64,000 nucleotides of DNA from Xestospongia bergquistia (lineage: Eukaryota; Porifera; Demospongiae; Haplosclerida; Petrosiidae): assembly GCA_963965975.1 (NCBI GenBank), contig OZ014424.1:5474380-5538379 (forward strand). Direction: 5' to 3'. The position numbers and the translations under genes are program-made. Below, one piece after another: positions 1 through 12,000 of this stretch. Positions within the stretch are counted from its first letter, which is position 1. Every line of letters begins with the position of its first letter. The notes beneath the pieces were generated by a model. That model did not search any database and was not told the DNA's origin. It saw only the letters and a program-made list of their open reading frames with translations.

Positions 1-1375
1 CTCAATCTCATCATTCTATTGAACAAGATGGAGAAGAAGATTCCATACCTGTAGAGGTACAGTCTAGATATATGGGAATGAGTCTAAGTGAATGGAATCA
101 GTCTCAGACAGTTTGGAAATGAGTCTATTAGTAACTAACTACTTGGCTATACATTAAATTATTTTGGGAATGAGTCTAATAGCTGTGTCCTCCAGCTGTG
201 TACATCAATAATAAGGCGACACCCACTTCAAATGGATAGTTGTTTTGTGGTTAGCTTTGGAATGTAATAGTGGGTAGAAACCACAAGATAGTATTTTAGC
301 TACAACACCTCTGTATATTATTAGTATATATCTGTATATTAATAGTATAGAATGTAACGTAATGTTAGTATTGAGTATATAAGGAAGTCTTTGGACTGTA
401 TAAAAATGTAATTAATTTCTGTTTGGTTATGTATTGTGGTCTATTTAGAATTTGTTGTAATTGTAATTTAAATATAATCATGTTGGCATTCTAGTTCTTT
501 GAGTGAATTATCACACTGACAACATTGGTCAGCTGTACACTAGCTCTACATGACCATATAAGGACAAGAAAGCTTGTTTTCAATCAATCTCAATAACACA
601 TGTAATATACTTGTCAACTAACACATTTTTCTTACATATAACTTATTATACTCTTACTCTTGAATGCTTTTTCCTTCACAGGAGTCTCCAGGGATTCCTG
701 AGACTCAGTCAGGTATGAGAGATGTTTACATAGACTCAGTGTTTAGAGTATATTGACTAGTAACTTCACACTATTACTGTACACTCTATACTCACAACAC
801 AACAGATGGCAACATTGTAACTAAATTTGTGTGTTACTTGTCATATCTGACTGCATAACTATTGCTAACTTTGTATACACTTTGTATAATATAATATATA
901 ATATATATAATATATATATAATATAATATATTGATATGTTGTTCTCTTTATTGATAGATATAAACAATGGAATGGAACACACTAGTCAATTGATAGTGTC
1001 ATTGGAAGAACAGCAAAAACAACGACTAGCTCATCCACCTACTCTCGAGTCTTCCAGCGGACATTTTGGACTCTCTTCTCCTAGTGAACAAGAAATTGAT
1101 ACAGGTATTAGTTAGAGCTGACTAGGACATTTTATTATTTTATTCATATTAGCTACCCAAATCACTTCAGAGCTTGTCTCTTTGGCCTCTAAAGTAAGGT
1201 TTACACAACCCACTCTCTATAATAACTTGTTTTACAGGTAAAACCTGGCGATCTGGTTTCTGTAACTAGTTTACAAAATGCTATGGGTGTTCGGCAGCAC
1301 CCCTCGTCAGGCACACCCACTCTTCCTCTCCCATTGCCTGTCACTTCCTCAGCTGATACCCTCAATATATCATAA
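1..1375 (+). CDS. 3' end of an unrecognised intron-containing gene (partial)
   Basis: Five exons read in one frame: 1-56 (continuing from outside the window), 682-712, 958-1104, 1153-1193 and 1238-1375, with the stop TAA at 1373-1375. Each boundary has GT/AG and the phases match. The encoded tail of about 140 residues is polar and rich in Ser, Glu, Gln and Pro. It includes the stretches ETQSDINNGMEHTSQ and VKPGDLVSVTSLQNAMG. No domain is recognisable and it looks partly disordered. The gene is tail to tail with the coactosin gene, about 340 bp apart. A longer reading frame at 1278-1466 overlaps the last exon but is a different frame and is not supported by the splice pattern. The function is unknown. 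Confidence 0.65.
57..681 (+). other. Intron of the first gene
   Basis: AT-rich intron bounded by the donor after 56 and the acceptor TTCACAG ending at 681. No open frame, RNA gene or repeat stands out in it. Confidence 0.5.
895..941. repeat. AT microsatellite
   Basis: Run of TA and TATAA units inside the second intron of the first gene. It is simple sequence. Confidence 0.8.
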
Positions 1376-1717
1376 TATTAATAATCAAAATCTCTCCCAG
1401 TTAATAAGAGCTATGAATATAGTTAACAAAACTACCACTTATGCCCAAATATGGTCAAAAATTTAAGCAGTTTTCTATTTAAATAATACAGGAGTATATC
1501 AAATAAGTGTTAATTATTTTAAATGTTATTACTAATCTAGTGTTAAAGAAAATAAGATACACTAATGACACCTTATAACATAAATTCAAAAATTTTGCTA
1601 GAACTAAAATTAAATTGCACACAAACAAATTCTGAAGAAGAAAAAAATTGCAATTATTTTCATAAAATTATATACTGGCAACATGGACTCATTTCCATAG
1701 AAACAAAGCTGAGATAA
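1376..1717. other. Intergenic spacer between two convergent genes
   Basis: AT-rich stretch between the stop of the upstream gene and the stop of the coactosin gene. It should hold both 3' UTRs. I see no canonical AATAAA on the minus side and nothing else of note. Confidence 0.5.
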
Positions 1718-2309
1718 CTAACGACCAGTTCCATATGCAGCACCACTAGCCTTTTCCAAAATATTCTTAATTGTATCGTATTGTACGTCTTTTTTTTCAT
1801 CAGCTAGAATCTCTTTACCAAATGTCTAAAGAAAGTCAAAAATAATATTGTTTATAACTACTTTATTAAAACTTACAGGCCAAACTTCTTTGACAAAGGC
1901 TTTGTCAGTGGAGACAGCTGCTTTCTTTAAAGGACTTACACTAGGTCCAATCCATGTGATGAAAGCAAATTTGGCACGACGACTCATCTCATCACCAGTT
2001 TCAAATCGAACATAAGCATATGCTCTATCATCATCTATTGTTGAGTGAGTGAAATGTAATTTCTTGAGTGATATGAGAATTTAGCTCACCTCCAAACTGA
2101 TCCAGCAATTCACTGTACTCAGTACCAATGATTGCATCTCCAAGTATCTTACCTTCGTATTTATAACATACCCTTCAAAAGGTGAACGAAGGCAATGAAA
2201 TCCGATCAGAAAAAATAGCTTACCATTGAGTTTCACTGTTGTCATCTCTGACATCCTCGTAGGCTGCCCTTGCTCCTGCAGCATCACCATTAAACAATCT
2301 ATCTGCCAT
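1718..2309 (-). CDS. COTL1: Coactosin-like actin-binding protein
   Basis: Four exons in descending order: 2224-2309, 2090-2172, 1877-2034 and 1718-1825. They total 435 nt and encode 144 residues, against about 142 for animal coactosins. The protein starts MADRLFNGDAAGARAAYEDV and contains WVCYKYEG, the hallmark FETGDEMSRRAKFAFITW and the segment TDKAFVKEVW. These match the ADF-homology (ADF-H) fold of coactosin. The family binds F-actin, competes with cofilin and supports leading-edge dynamics in the cytosol. The ATG is fixed by homology at the N-terminus. All introns are 47-55 bp with GT/AG ends. The gene lies tail to tail with the 1-1375 gene and just downstream of cytochrome c1 on the same strand. 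Assignment to coactosin rather than drebrin or cofilin rests on length and the K/R-S/R-KFAFITW block. Confidence 0.93.
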
Positions 2310-2534
2310 AATTACTGTCGTTACAAGGATACGATGAAGTGAATGGACACAACAATATTCTCAAACTCGCAGCAACTAACTTAGCGGAGGAGGGTATTAT
2401 GTGGCATACACACGTGCTGCTTAGCGACGTCATAAATTCTCTCGCGAATATACTGAGCATGCGCAGATCGGTTTATTAATATTAAATAATAATAATAACA
2501 CTAAGTCTACAAGAGATGTTACTAAAAGTCATAA
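2310..2534 (-). promoter_or_regulatory. Probable promoter of the coactosin gene
   Basis: The 225-bp spacer upstream of the coactosin ATG is locally CpG-containing in an otherwise AT-rich window. It holds an E-box CACGTG at 2411-2416, a CRE-like GACGTCA at 2426-2432 and a GCATGCGCA element near 2457-2465 that resembles an NRF1 half-site pair. These are sequence matches only. Function is inferred from position. Confidence 0.4.
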
Positions 2535-3960
2535 CTATGAGGGTCTTTCATAATAGACGATCTTTCTTGATTTAAGTAGATTCCATTTTTGTCTCTTCCA
2601 ATAATATATAACAAAGCCTAATATTGACAATATCATTATTGTCTAAATTGAAAAAAAAAAACAGGACAATAGATGATTACAATTATCTTGTCAACTATGT
2701 ACCTTCATGCCCATTTTTTTTCTGTCATCATGTTCTGGTTCTATAAAATAATATATATTATTATATTATATAAAGTTGTCTTAGTGTATTAACCAACTCT
2801 CCATTTATCCATTGTGTTGACAAGCCAATCACCCATCCATTTTGTCTAATCATTCATCCATTAGTACATCTATTGGTAACAAACTTACCAGTTGCCCATC
2901 TCAAAAACACACAGACATCTTTTGCCATTTGACTCACACTAGCAGGTGTACCTACATTAAATCAATAGAAAGTAATAAACTGAGGAAAGCACAGGGACTT
3001 ACCATCTTCATATTCTATTCCTTCATTATACAGCTGTTGTGGCATTCCAATAGCACCACCAGGAAAATATGGATTAAACGTCAATCCTTCACGAAGTTCG
3101 ATACCAGCAGGAGGATCATAATAGCCAGTTAACAGAGAAAATACATAATCCTCTTCACCATGTCGAGCTAAAATTATCAGACTAAGATCAGGTGGTAGAG
3201 CACCTTTAAATTTCAGAACAATAACATTAATTTATAACTTGTAAGATTTAATACCATTGTTTGCAAATCTAGCAGCTTCTTCATTGGGATAAGGTTCAGG
3301 AAAATAGTCACTAAGTTTACCAGGTCGAGTTGTAGGGTTGCCCTCTTCATCAGGATCACCAGGATATTCATACTACCACAGAGGATAACCCTAAAATTAA
3401 ATACTAATTAAAAGAACTTACTTCTTCTGCTAGAGCTCTTGCTTCAGCTTCAGTATGAGACACGCCCACTAGGTTTCTAAATGCTAATTGTTCCATACCA
3501 TGACAAGCCGAACACACCTCTTTATAAACTTGATAACCTCGTCTGATACTAATGATGGAGTCAGATAATTAGGGGTGTGGTTTATGTATCTTCACCTAGT
3601 ATGATCTAATGCTGAGAATGGACCGTTATGACTCCATGGAAATTTTGGTGGGTGGAGTACTTCTTCGTCAGCTGAGATGGTTGTAAAGAGTAGTCCAGCA
3701 CCAAGTCCAGCTGCTGCCACACCCCCTAAAAATCCACGAGACTAGAATGGTTAGTTATATGCAGTAAATACAGTTGTTAGTTACTTACTAATCTATATGT
3801 TTTATATGAAGTTGTTGTAGTCTGTAAGCAAAGTGTGAAAAATAAACATCAGTGTTTTAAAAGAAAGAAAAAAAATATATTATTTTTGCTACTTACATTC
3901 CAACCATAACTTGAAGAGAATCGTTGAAAGCTTAACACCCGCTGTAACCGAGCAGCCATT
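2535..3960 (-). CDS. CYC1: Cytochrome c1, haem protein of respiratory complex III
   Basis: Exons in descending order: 3897-3960, 3596-3725 or 3741 (two possible acceptors), 3422-3548, 3255-3372, 3003-3203, 2889-2951, 2703-2740 and 2535-2642. An optional 33-nt piece lies at 3789-3821. The protein shows [20 protein letters not shown], whose CxxCH covalently binds haem c. It also has [20 protein letters not shown], the axial-Met region [14 protein letters not shown], and a C-terminal membrane anchor ([14 protein letters not shown]) with a basic tail. It carries electrons from the Rieske protein to cytochrome c on the intermembrane side of the inner mitochondrial membrane. With the 3725 acceptor the frame is continuous and gives about 282 residues. 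The N-terminal transit peptide [20 protein letters not shown] is short and basic. The exact splicing of that part is unresolved. Confidence 0.93.
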
Positions 3961-4067
3961 TTTTACTTCTTATTATTGTTATGCAAAACTATACATAAGT
4001 CTATGACGACATAATTAATGAATAATAATGATCATGTGATGTTCAAGATGGCGACCTCTAACTAGTC
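3961..4067. promoter_or_regulatory. Bidirectional promoter between cytochrome c1 and GAA1
   Basis: Only 107 bp separate the two divergent start codons. The spacer holds CAAGATGGCGACC at 4044-4056, which fits the YY1 element often found at animal transcription starts, and a CATGTGA E-box-like site near 4034. The ATG inside the YY1-like element would open a five-codon upstream frame (stop 4063-4065). No TATA box is evident. Shared promoter use is inferred from the spacing. Confidence 0.55.
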
Positions 4068-6880
4068 ATGAAATTGGCCTCATTTGCAGAGTCTAATCGT
4101 GCAAAGCAGTTAACACAACTGCTACTAAAGAGAGGAAGACTGTTGGGGTACAGAACTCTCATATGACATTGTAACATTAAGTTATAATATAATAATTACT
4201 TGTATGTACAGCATGATATTATCAAATTTTTAAACAGGTTTTTCTTGTTTTTTGTGGGTGTGGCTATTTATTTGATGCTTCCACAAGAGCAATTCTGTCG
4301 GTATAGATTTTTTGATGAACACGCCTTGCTAGAAGGACTAGTTAGGAGAGAATATACAGACTCCGCCCATCTAACACACCTCCTAACTGAGCATTCTAAT
4401 CAAGGACCCAATACGTATGCTACTAAAATGATTATAATGTCATTATGACATCATTGCAATAGGACTCATATTTGGATCGGAGATACTTTAATTGAATATG
4501 GATTAGAGGTTTTTACTCATAATTTCACAGCTGCTAGTGGAGACTCAATTATAACAGGCAATAATATTTATGGAATATTACGAGCAGGGAGATCCCCTTC
4601 TACAGAAGCATTAGTCCTCTCAGCTCCTGACCTACTTCAAGATACATCACCAAATTATGGAGTAATTGTATTGCTAGGATTAGCTAAATATTTTAGCAGT
4701 AAGGGGTTAAATTTTCCTTCATATTGTAATGTGTGTATTATATAGCAAAGAATTACTGGTCAAAAGATTTAATATTTTTAGTTACTAGTGAAGGGCCTAT
4801 TGGAGCACAAGCATGGATTGATGCTTACTTAGGAGTACACAATAAAGGTTTGTAATAATGTCATTTTATTTATTAGTTATTTTATTTGATAGCTATTAAA
4901 TCAAGTTTTATATCAGGAAGAGCAGGGTCTATTCAAGCTATGGTTAATTTAGAGGTTGCTAGTGGTAACAATATCCATTATGTCAATGTGATAGCTGGTA
5001 GGAGAAACATGTCACTAAAAATTGAGACTGATTATCATGTATATTTTTTTTTTTACAGAGGGAGTCAATGCTATTTTACCTAATCTTGATTTAGTATTTG
5101 TTGGTGCAAAACTATGTGAACTTGAAGGTCTTAATACTGCCTTTCATGTTCTGGTAATGTTATTATACTCATTAACTGTCAGTAATGTATATCATTTTCT
5201 AGTGGAACAGTCAGTACTCTTCTGGTAGCCATCATCGTCAATCTTTAATCACAGGAGCTGCTGTTCTTAGTCACCAAGCAATGGGACTACCTCTTAATAA
5301 CCACGCCCCTTTTCTCAAGTTAGTATGATGTTGTATGTTGTCATGTGATTGTCATGTGTTGTTAGACATCGAATTGATTCATTGACTCTACAAGTCCCTC
5401 CCAGTAAAGGGAGAACTGAAGGACAAACATTATTACCTCTAGCAAGGTAGTCCATTTGTCTATCCATTTCTTTATCTGTCCATTCCTCCATCTTTTTATC
5501 CATCCATCTATTAATCCATTTAGGTCATTAGAAGGAATTGTGCGTAGTCTTAATAATCTGTTAGAAAGATTCCATCATTCAGAATTCTTTTATATAACAA
5601 CATCACCATTTACTTTTCTCTCAATTGGTCAATATTCTCCATTCTTTGCTCTCCTGTTAGCTCCATTAGCTATTGAAGTAAGAAACACTTTATATATTAA
5701 TATCATTATATGAACATTATTTAATAGAGTGTGAGACAATGGTTGCTAAGGAACAAAGAAATTTCAAGTCCATCATCATTGTCCAAATCATACTTTGACA
5801 AAATGGTAAACGCACTATTACCACATGGTATATATATTGTATCTCTTGAATACTAGGGTATTCCTCCTCTTCTTACAGTCTCTTTTAAGCCATTTCTCTT
5901 ACTTCTTCTCTTCTCTCTTTTTAATGGTTGTTGTCTCTACTTCTTGCCCTCTATCTTGTCCTTTATACTTCCTCTCTCATCTCTCATGTTGACAGGAGGA
6001 ATGCTTCTCTTTAGTTTGTTAATAGCATTTGGAATAATGTTGACCAGGTATAGTATACATGTACATATGTAGATCATCTCATAATATATTATACATCTTC
6101 TATATTGAAGATGTATCTATAGTGATAAAAGTTTGTAATGTCACAAATTGTATGTTATAGAATGGTTTGTTTTAATTCCTTAAAAAAGCATTATATAAAT
6201 TATTATTACTAATAATAATATGTTATATTGTATGTGATGTCAATATTACTAATAATAATATGTTATATTGTATGTGATGTCAATATTACTAATAGTAATA
6301 TGTTATATTATATGTGATGTCAATAATGTTAATGTTAAATAATCTGTGTTTGTTTTATCTATAGACCATTTTTTTCAAAGGAGGAGTGGCACGTCTCATG
6401 TTCATTGACTTTACTATTAATAGCTATCAGTTTGTATAGTCTCTCTCTGTTACATTTTGCTCTCTCACTCTTTCTAACTCTGTCTCTCTCTATTTCTCTC
6501 AGTCTCTCAACATGTAATAACTGGAGGTATATACTACATTATAGATCATTTTATTATTGAACAATTAACTTATTATCTCTATTATATCTTGTAGGAGTGG
6601 TATTGCTTTGTTCCTTTGTCTTCCTCCATTAATTCCTGTTTACTTTTGTTTTGGATATTCTCTTCTTTTTGCATCACCTGTGCAGTCACTGTTGCCAATA
6701 CTTCAAGATGCTGTTACCATGACGACAAATGGTCTTCTGTTAGCTTATAATTCCTATTATTTATCAGGGGCGTGGTTATATCCTATTGGTACACTGTATG
6801 TATGGCCAGTCTGGATTCTATGTTGGGTCTTGGGATGGGCACAAGTCCAAGATACTCAAACAAAATTACATTCAGATTAG
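4068..6880 (+). CDS. GPAA1: GPI-anchor transamidase subunit GAA1
   Basis: Thirteen exons: 4068-4147, 4238-4414, 4463-4698, 4746-4847, 4893-4997, 5059-5153, 5203-5318, 5366-5446, 5524-5677, 5728-5805, 5857-6047, 6365-6526 and 6595-6880. They total 1863 nt and 620 residues, the usual length of animal GAA1 (about 621). The N-terminus has a signal-anchor helix (FFLFFVGVAIYLML). The lumenal domain shows NIYGILRAGRSPSTEALVLS, KNYWSKDLIFLVTSEGPIGA and GRAGSIQAMVNLE, which are typical of the M28-peptidase-like fold. Several membrane helices follow. The protein is part of the ER complex that cleaves the GPI signal and attaches the GPI anchor. It starts head to head with cytochrome c1. A canonical AATAAA lies at 6928-6933, 48 nt after the stop. 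Confidence 0.93.
6206..6325. repeat. Three-copy 40-bp tandem repeat in a GAA1 intron
   Basis: Three consecutive units (6206-6245, 6246-6285, 6286-6325) beginning TTACTAATA and ending GATGTCAATA, with only a few differences in the third. They lie in the intron before exon 12. Confidence 0.9.
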
Positions 6881-6927
6881 TAATTTATTAATTTTCAATT
6901 TCAATAATCAATAATACAAGTAAAAAT

Positions 6928-6933
6928 AATAAA
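6928..6933 (+). terminator. Polyadenylation signal AATAAA of GAA1
   Basis: Canonical hexamer 48 nt after the GAA1 stop codon in an AT-rich 3' flank. Confidence 0.5.
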
Positions 6934-7015
6934 TTATTAAAGAATCAAGGTATTAGGTATTAAATAGAAGAGCAAAAATATACAAGCAAGCACGAAAGAA
7001 AAACAAAAAAAGTAA

Positions 7016-7097
7016 CGCTGCGAGTAGGGTTCGAACCTACGCGGGGAGACCCCATTGGATTTCAAGTCCAACGCCTTAACCACTCGGCCATCGCAGC
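7016..7097 (-). tRNA. tRNA-Ser(UGA)
   Basis: Read on the minus strand, the acceptor stem GCTGCGA (7091-7097) pairs with TCGCAGC (7017-7023), followed by a G discriminator. The D-arm TGGCCGAGTGGTTAAGGC is followed by the anticodon stem and loop GGACTTGAAATCC, which gives anticodon TGA. A long variable arm GGGGTCTCCCC marks a class II tRNA. The TΨC arm is GTAGGTTCGAACCCTAC. No CCA is encoded and there is no intron, as expected for a nuclear gene. It sits between GAA1 and the coiled-coil gene. Confidence 0.97.
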
Positions 7098-7154
7098 TCT
7101 TGGAATGTCAGAGGAGGATATTCCAATAAAGTTATTACACTTAGTCGTTGCATC

Positions 7155-9029
7155 ATGGCTGCAGCAAAAACAGGTGTGTAATATAATTTTAAAATCAAAT
7201 AAATGTTTCTTTTAGTTTTAGATACTTTTCTGGATTTTCTAGATTACTCTAGTGACAATGAAAAGGTGGGTGTGGCCATAATAATATACAAAGTGTCCCT
7301 CACATAATAGTCATATTATAATCACGTGATTTTTCAATTCACACAGGAGGAGACAATAGAGACACCACACATTGACAAAGTCTTGCAACAATATCATAAT
7401 CATCTTGGAAAAAAGGGCAGTCCTTCTAAAACTAATGAACAAAAAAGAGGTGTGTCTGTATCCTTGTATCCTAGCAACAGTGAATATGATATAAGGTTGG
7501 GTGCACTAGAACGTCAATTAACAGAATTAATGCAAAAAAATGAAGTAAGAAAATAAAATAAATTACATACTTAGATAATTATAAAGGGTGTGGTCGAGTC
7601 TACATCGTCAAAGAAACCTAACAAAACTAGTAAGTGATAACTATTAATGGGTGTGGTTTATGGCAGTTATAATTTTTATAGAGAGAAAAGTTATTGTCAG
7701 TGATTCTGAAAGTAGTCCATCACATCATGAGAATATAGAGAGAAACAAAGGAAAAACAAAGAAAATGACTAAACCCAGTGGTATGTACATTGTCTAGGTG
7801 ATCATCTTAATGTGTTCATTTCTCTATAGTAAGTAGTGTCACTGAAGACAAGAAAACTAAATGCCAACTTTATACCACACCTACTGACCATACTCACTCT
7901 CATATTAGACCAGAGCCACTACAAACTAAGGTATCTTCTTTATCAGATAATATGCCCACATTATTTATTGTAAGAGAGGGACGAGGAGAGAAGTAGATGA
8001 AGAGAGAGAGCGAAGATGGAAGGCTGAACAAGCAGCTGTAAGACTAGCTGAACATGTCAGGAACCTACAGTTACAAGGTACAGTAGAATTTGAAAATAAC
8101 TGTTTTTTAAAAATAGGTCTAACTACAAAATACAGAATGGTTTTAAGTGTAATATATATTTTTATTTTTACTGTAGTTGAAGAGTGGCAGAAGAAACTTG
8201 AAGTGTCCGTTTCTCGTGGTAATCAGTTGGAAACAGCACTTATAAAAGAAAAAGAAAAAATAGCTAGACTTAATGAGGAGAAAGAAAATTTTCAAGTATG
8301 TTTGTTGAAATATTGACAAAGTTATCACTTTATTATTTCAGTCTGTACAAAGTGACAAACAAAATGAAATAGAACGATTACAAAAAAGATGTGAAGATCA
8401 GAACAAACAACTTAGAAATTTAGAGGAACAAACTGACAAATTAGAGAAAGCAAGATCACAAGTTTATAATGATATGGTATGTCAGTTTTATTTGAAGTAC
8501 TTAGAGCACCTCATCCACAAACCAAACACATTATATGAGATATTGTTATTTTCAGAGTGAGAAATTACGAGAGGTTGAAGTCAGAGCTGGTGCTAGTGAT
8601 CGTGAGGTTGCTCTTCAACATCAGGTGGTAAGAAAATTACAACAACAACTTCAAGAACTACAAGAGTTGCTGGCTACTAGAGAACAAGAGCACCAGTAAG
8701 ATGTCATGTGACTGTCATGTGATGTGTGTACATGTGTCCAATTTTAGCAAAGAATTGGACCGATTGAAACCTCCCGATAGTCGAGATGTACGTGAGATAG
8801 TGGAGAAGGAGATTGAGAGGGAGAGAATGAGATTAGAAACAATAGTAGTACAATACAAAGAAAGGTACGATAAATCTTTATTGAGTACTTCATTATTATA
8901 ACTTGTTAACAGATTAGATCAACAACAGAAATCTTATCATGATCTTGAGGAAGAATTCCGAACTGCTTTGAGAATTGAAGCAGCTCGTTATCAACAAGTG
9001 AGTACACGAGTATAGAGAATGGAAAATAA

Positions 9030-9068
<39 letters not shown>

Positions 9069-12000
9069 CTCTCTTTGCAGTTAGAATCAATTCATGACAA
9101 GTTAACTGATGATCTCACTACATGTCAAGAAGAGCTAACAATATTAAGAGATAAAGAAACTAAAGCTACTAAATTAATCAGTGAACTCTCTACAGTTAAG
9201 ATATAGCAGCTGTGACACTTTATTTAGCTCCTCCCATTTTAGATTGTTAAAGAACAAAAGAGTCGTATCACAGAATTAACAACAAATCAACAACAATTAC
9301 TATCACAATATAGAGAGAAGACAAGACAGTTAGACACTGAGATGACAACAAGAAGTAAACTAGAATCAAGAGTATCCACGTTACAGGAAGTTAGTGATAA
9401 CTAGTTAACATTGGACATGTCAGAATATTGTCTAGGACAATGCTGGTCTATTGGCTAAGTTATCAGCTCAAGAATCTCTTATTAAGGGTCTTCGTGAAGA
9501 ACGAAAACTTTGGAGTCAAGAACTAGCTAGTCAAGGAGCTAGTTTAGCTCAGGATCGAGGTAAATTAGAGTCTCAGATTGAGTCTTTGATGAGAGAAGTG
9601 TCTGAGCTTCAGGATTTATATCAGGTAAGTACATGTGATCAAATACACACTATAGCACTATCTATTAGAATATATTACTAAATACTTTGTTCAAAAGTGG
9701 TCATAATCTCTCATAGTGTCTTTCTATAATAATAACTAAACTAATAACTGACATTATTTCCCCACTCTCTTATCATGAGTCAGTAATGACACACCTCCTT
9801 TTCCCTATTTAGAAAAGACTGCAAACAAGTAAATATTTTTTTTCAGATTTAGATGTAGTATTTAGTTAACTTTATAGAAAAAAAACAATGAAAATATCAC
9901 AATAATAGTAACGTCATCTCTACATAATAAAATAAGGACTGTTCAAAAGGGACTGCAAACAAGTACATTAAAATTGTTAACATAAAAGATACACAACATA
10001 TTATGATATAATAGGAATAAGGTAGTCCTCTTGACCTTCTTCCTTGTTGTCATATTTTATTTCTTTCTTGTTGTATTGTTTTACACTGATATCTTTAAAT
10101 GTACTAGTAGGATTTGCAATGCGTGAAGTGAATAAACTAAATATGAACTTGAAATTTATCAATCTTTTTCTCTTTGTCTCTTTCTTGTTAGCTTCATTTC
10201 TCAATTCACTAGTTGTTAGTGAAGATGTAGGTGTGGTCATTGTCTCACTAGATGTTTGCGATGATGACTTTATAGTCTGTTCTGACAATTGCTTTTCCTG
10301 TAAGTATGATGCTGTTTGACCTCCATATTTAATTAATAGCTTTAAAATGGTGTCCTGTTCTATCTTGTTAGCTTCATCTAATGGAGTTCTATTCATAACA
10401 ATAACATTAACATTGGCACCATTTTCTAAGAGCATCTCTACTATTGAAGTGGATTGTCCACCAAATATTGCAAAGAACAAAGGAGTGAACCCATAATAAC
10501 TTTCTTGTTTATTGATATTAGCTCCAGCTTGTATGAGAGCATCCACTATATCAATATGTCCACATGATGAAGCTATCATGAGTGGAGTAAGACCAAGTAC
10601 AAGTGGAGTATCTGGATTATCTAATGTTTTCATTATAACTTCACCTAAATCTCCATTGACACATGAGTCTAGTAGTTCTCTTTGATCATTATTGAGGTGT
10701 GGAAGTTTGTTTGTGAGCAAAGTAATTAGACCAAGATGACCACCATAACATAATAGTACTACTGCATCTTCGATCTCATCAGGAGTGGGTTCACTCTTGT
10801 CTACAAGCATTTTAACAATGTCTCTGTTACCTGTATAAAGTGCTAAAATAAGTGCTGTTATTTCAAACCCTTTAATATATGCTACTATATGAGGATCTGC
10901 TTTTGATTGTAGTAAGAATTCAACTACTTCAAGTTGGTTGTTCCCAATAGCTGCCATTAGGGCAGTAAATCCTTCTTTGGTTTGAATGTTAACATCTACA
11001 TTCTCTTTGAGTAGTAGTTCAACAACCTGTGTATGACCTTTTAGACTAGCTATCATTAGCGCAGTCTCTCCTTCTTCATTCTGACTATTAACATCTGCAT
11101 TCTCTTTGAGTAGTAGTTCAACAATCTGTATATGACCATTTTCACTAGCTGCTATTAGGGCAGTTGCCCCATCTTCCTTCTGAATATTAACATCTGCATT
11201 CTCTTTGAGTATTAGTTCAACAACTTGGTTATGACCATTTTGACTAGCTATCATTAGGGTGGTCCACCCTTCTTCATTCTGAATGTTAACATCTGCATTC
11301 TTTTTGATTAATAGTTCAGTAACAAATACTTGACCCTTTTTACTAGCTATCATTAGGGCAGTATCTCCATCTTCGTCTTGAGTATTAACATTTTCAATCT
11401 TTTCCAGTAGTAGTTCAGCAATCTGGGTATGACCACTGCCAACAGCCAACATCAGGGCATTTGTTCCATTTGTAGCTTGTACATTAATATCTATGTTTTC
11501 TTGAAGTAGTAGTTCAATGACTTGGGTATGACCAAATTGACTAGCTATCATTAGGGCGGTCCATCCTTCTTTAGCAATTTTGTTAACGTCTGCATTCTCT
11601 TTGAATAGTAGTTCAACAATCTTTGTATGACCATCGAAACTAGCTAACATTAGGGCAGTCAGTCCATCTTCATTCTGAATATTAACATCTGCTTTCTTTT
11701 TGATTAATAGTTCAACAAGAAATTGTTGACCCTTTCTACTAGCTAACATTAGGGCAGTATTTCCATTTTTGTCTTGAGTATTAACATTTGTAGTCTTTTT
11801 CAGTAGTAGTTCAGCAATCTGGGTATGACCTCGTTCAACAGCCAACATCAGGGCATTTGCTCCATTTGTAGCCTGTACATTAATATCTATGTTTTCTTGA
11901 AGTAGTAGTTCAATAATTTGGATATGACCACATTGACTAGCTATCATTAGGGCGGTCCATCCTTCTTTAGCAATTTTGTTAACGTCTGCATTCTCTTTGA

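Noticed and set aside
1278..1466. Small open frame at 1278-1466 as a separate gene
   Set aside because: It overlaps the last exon of the first gene in another frame and lacks its own supporting context.
8701..8901. Separate small genes at 8701, 39965 and 62296
   Set aside because: Each is a read-through of an intron into coiled-coil exon 11. The splice sites on both sides explain the sequence better.
10044..10319. Plus-strand open frames antisense to the ankyrin exons (here and at the same place in each paralogue)
   Set aside because: They recur only because the minus-strand sequence is conserved. They match no family, and their apparent conservation follows from the ankyrin tail on the other strand.
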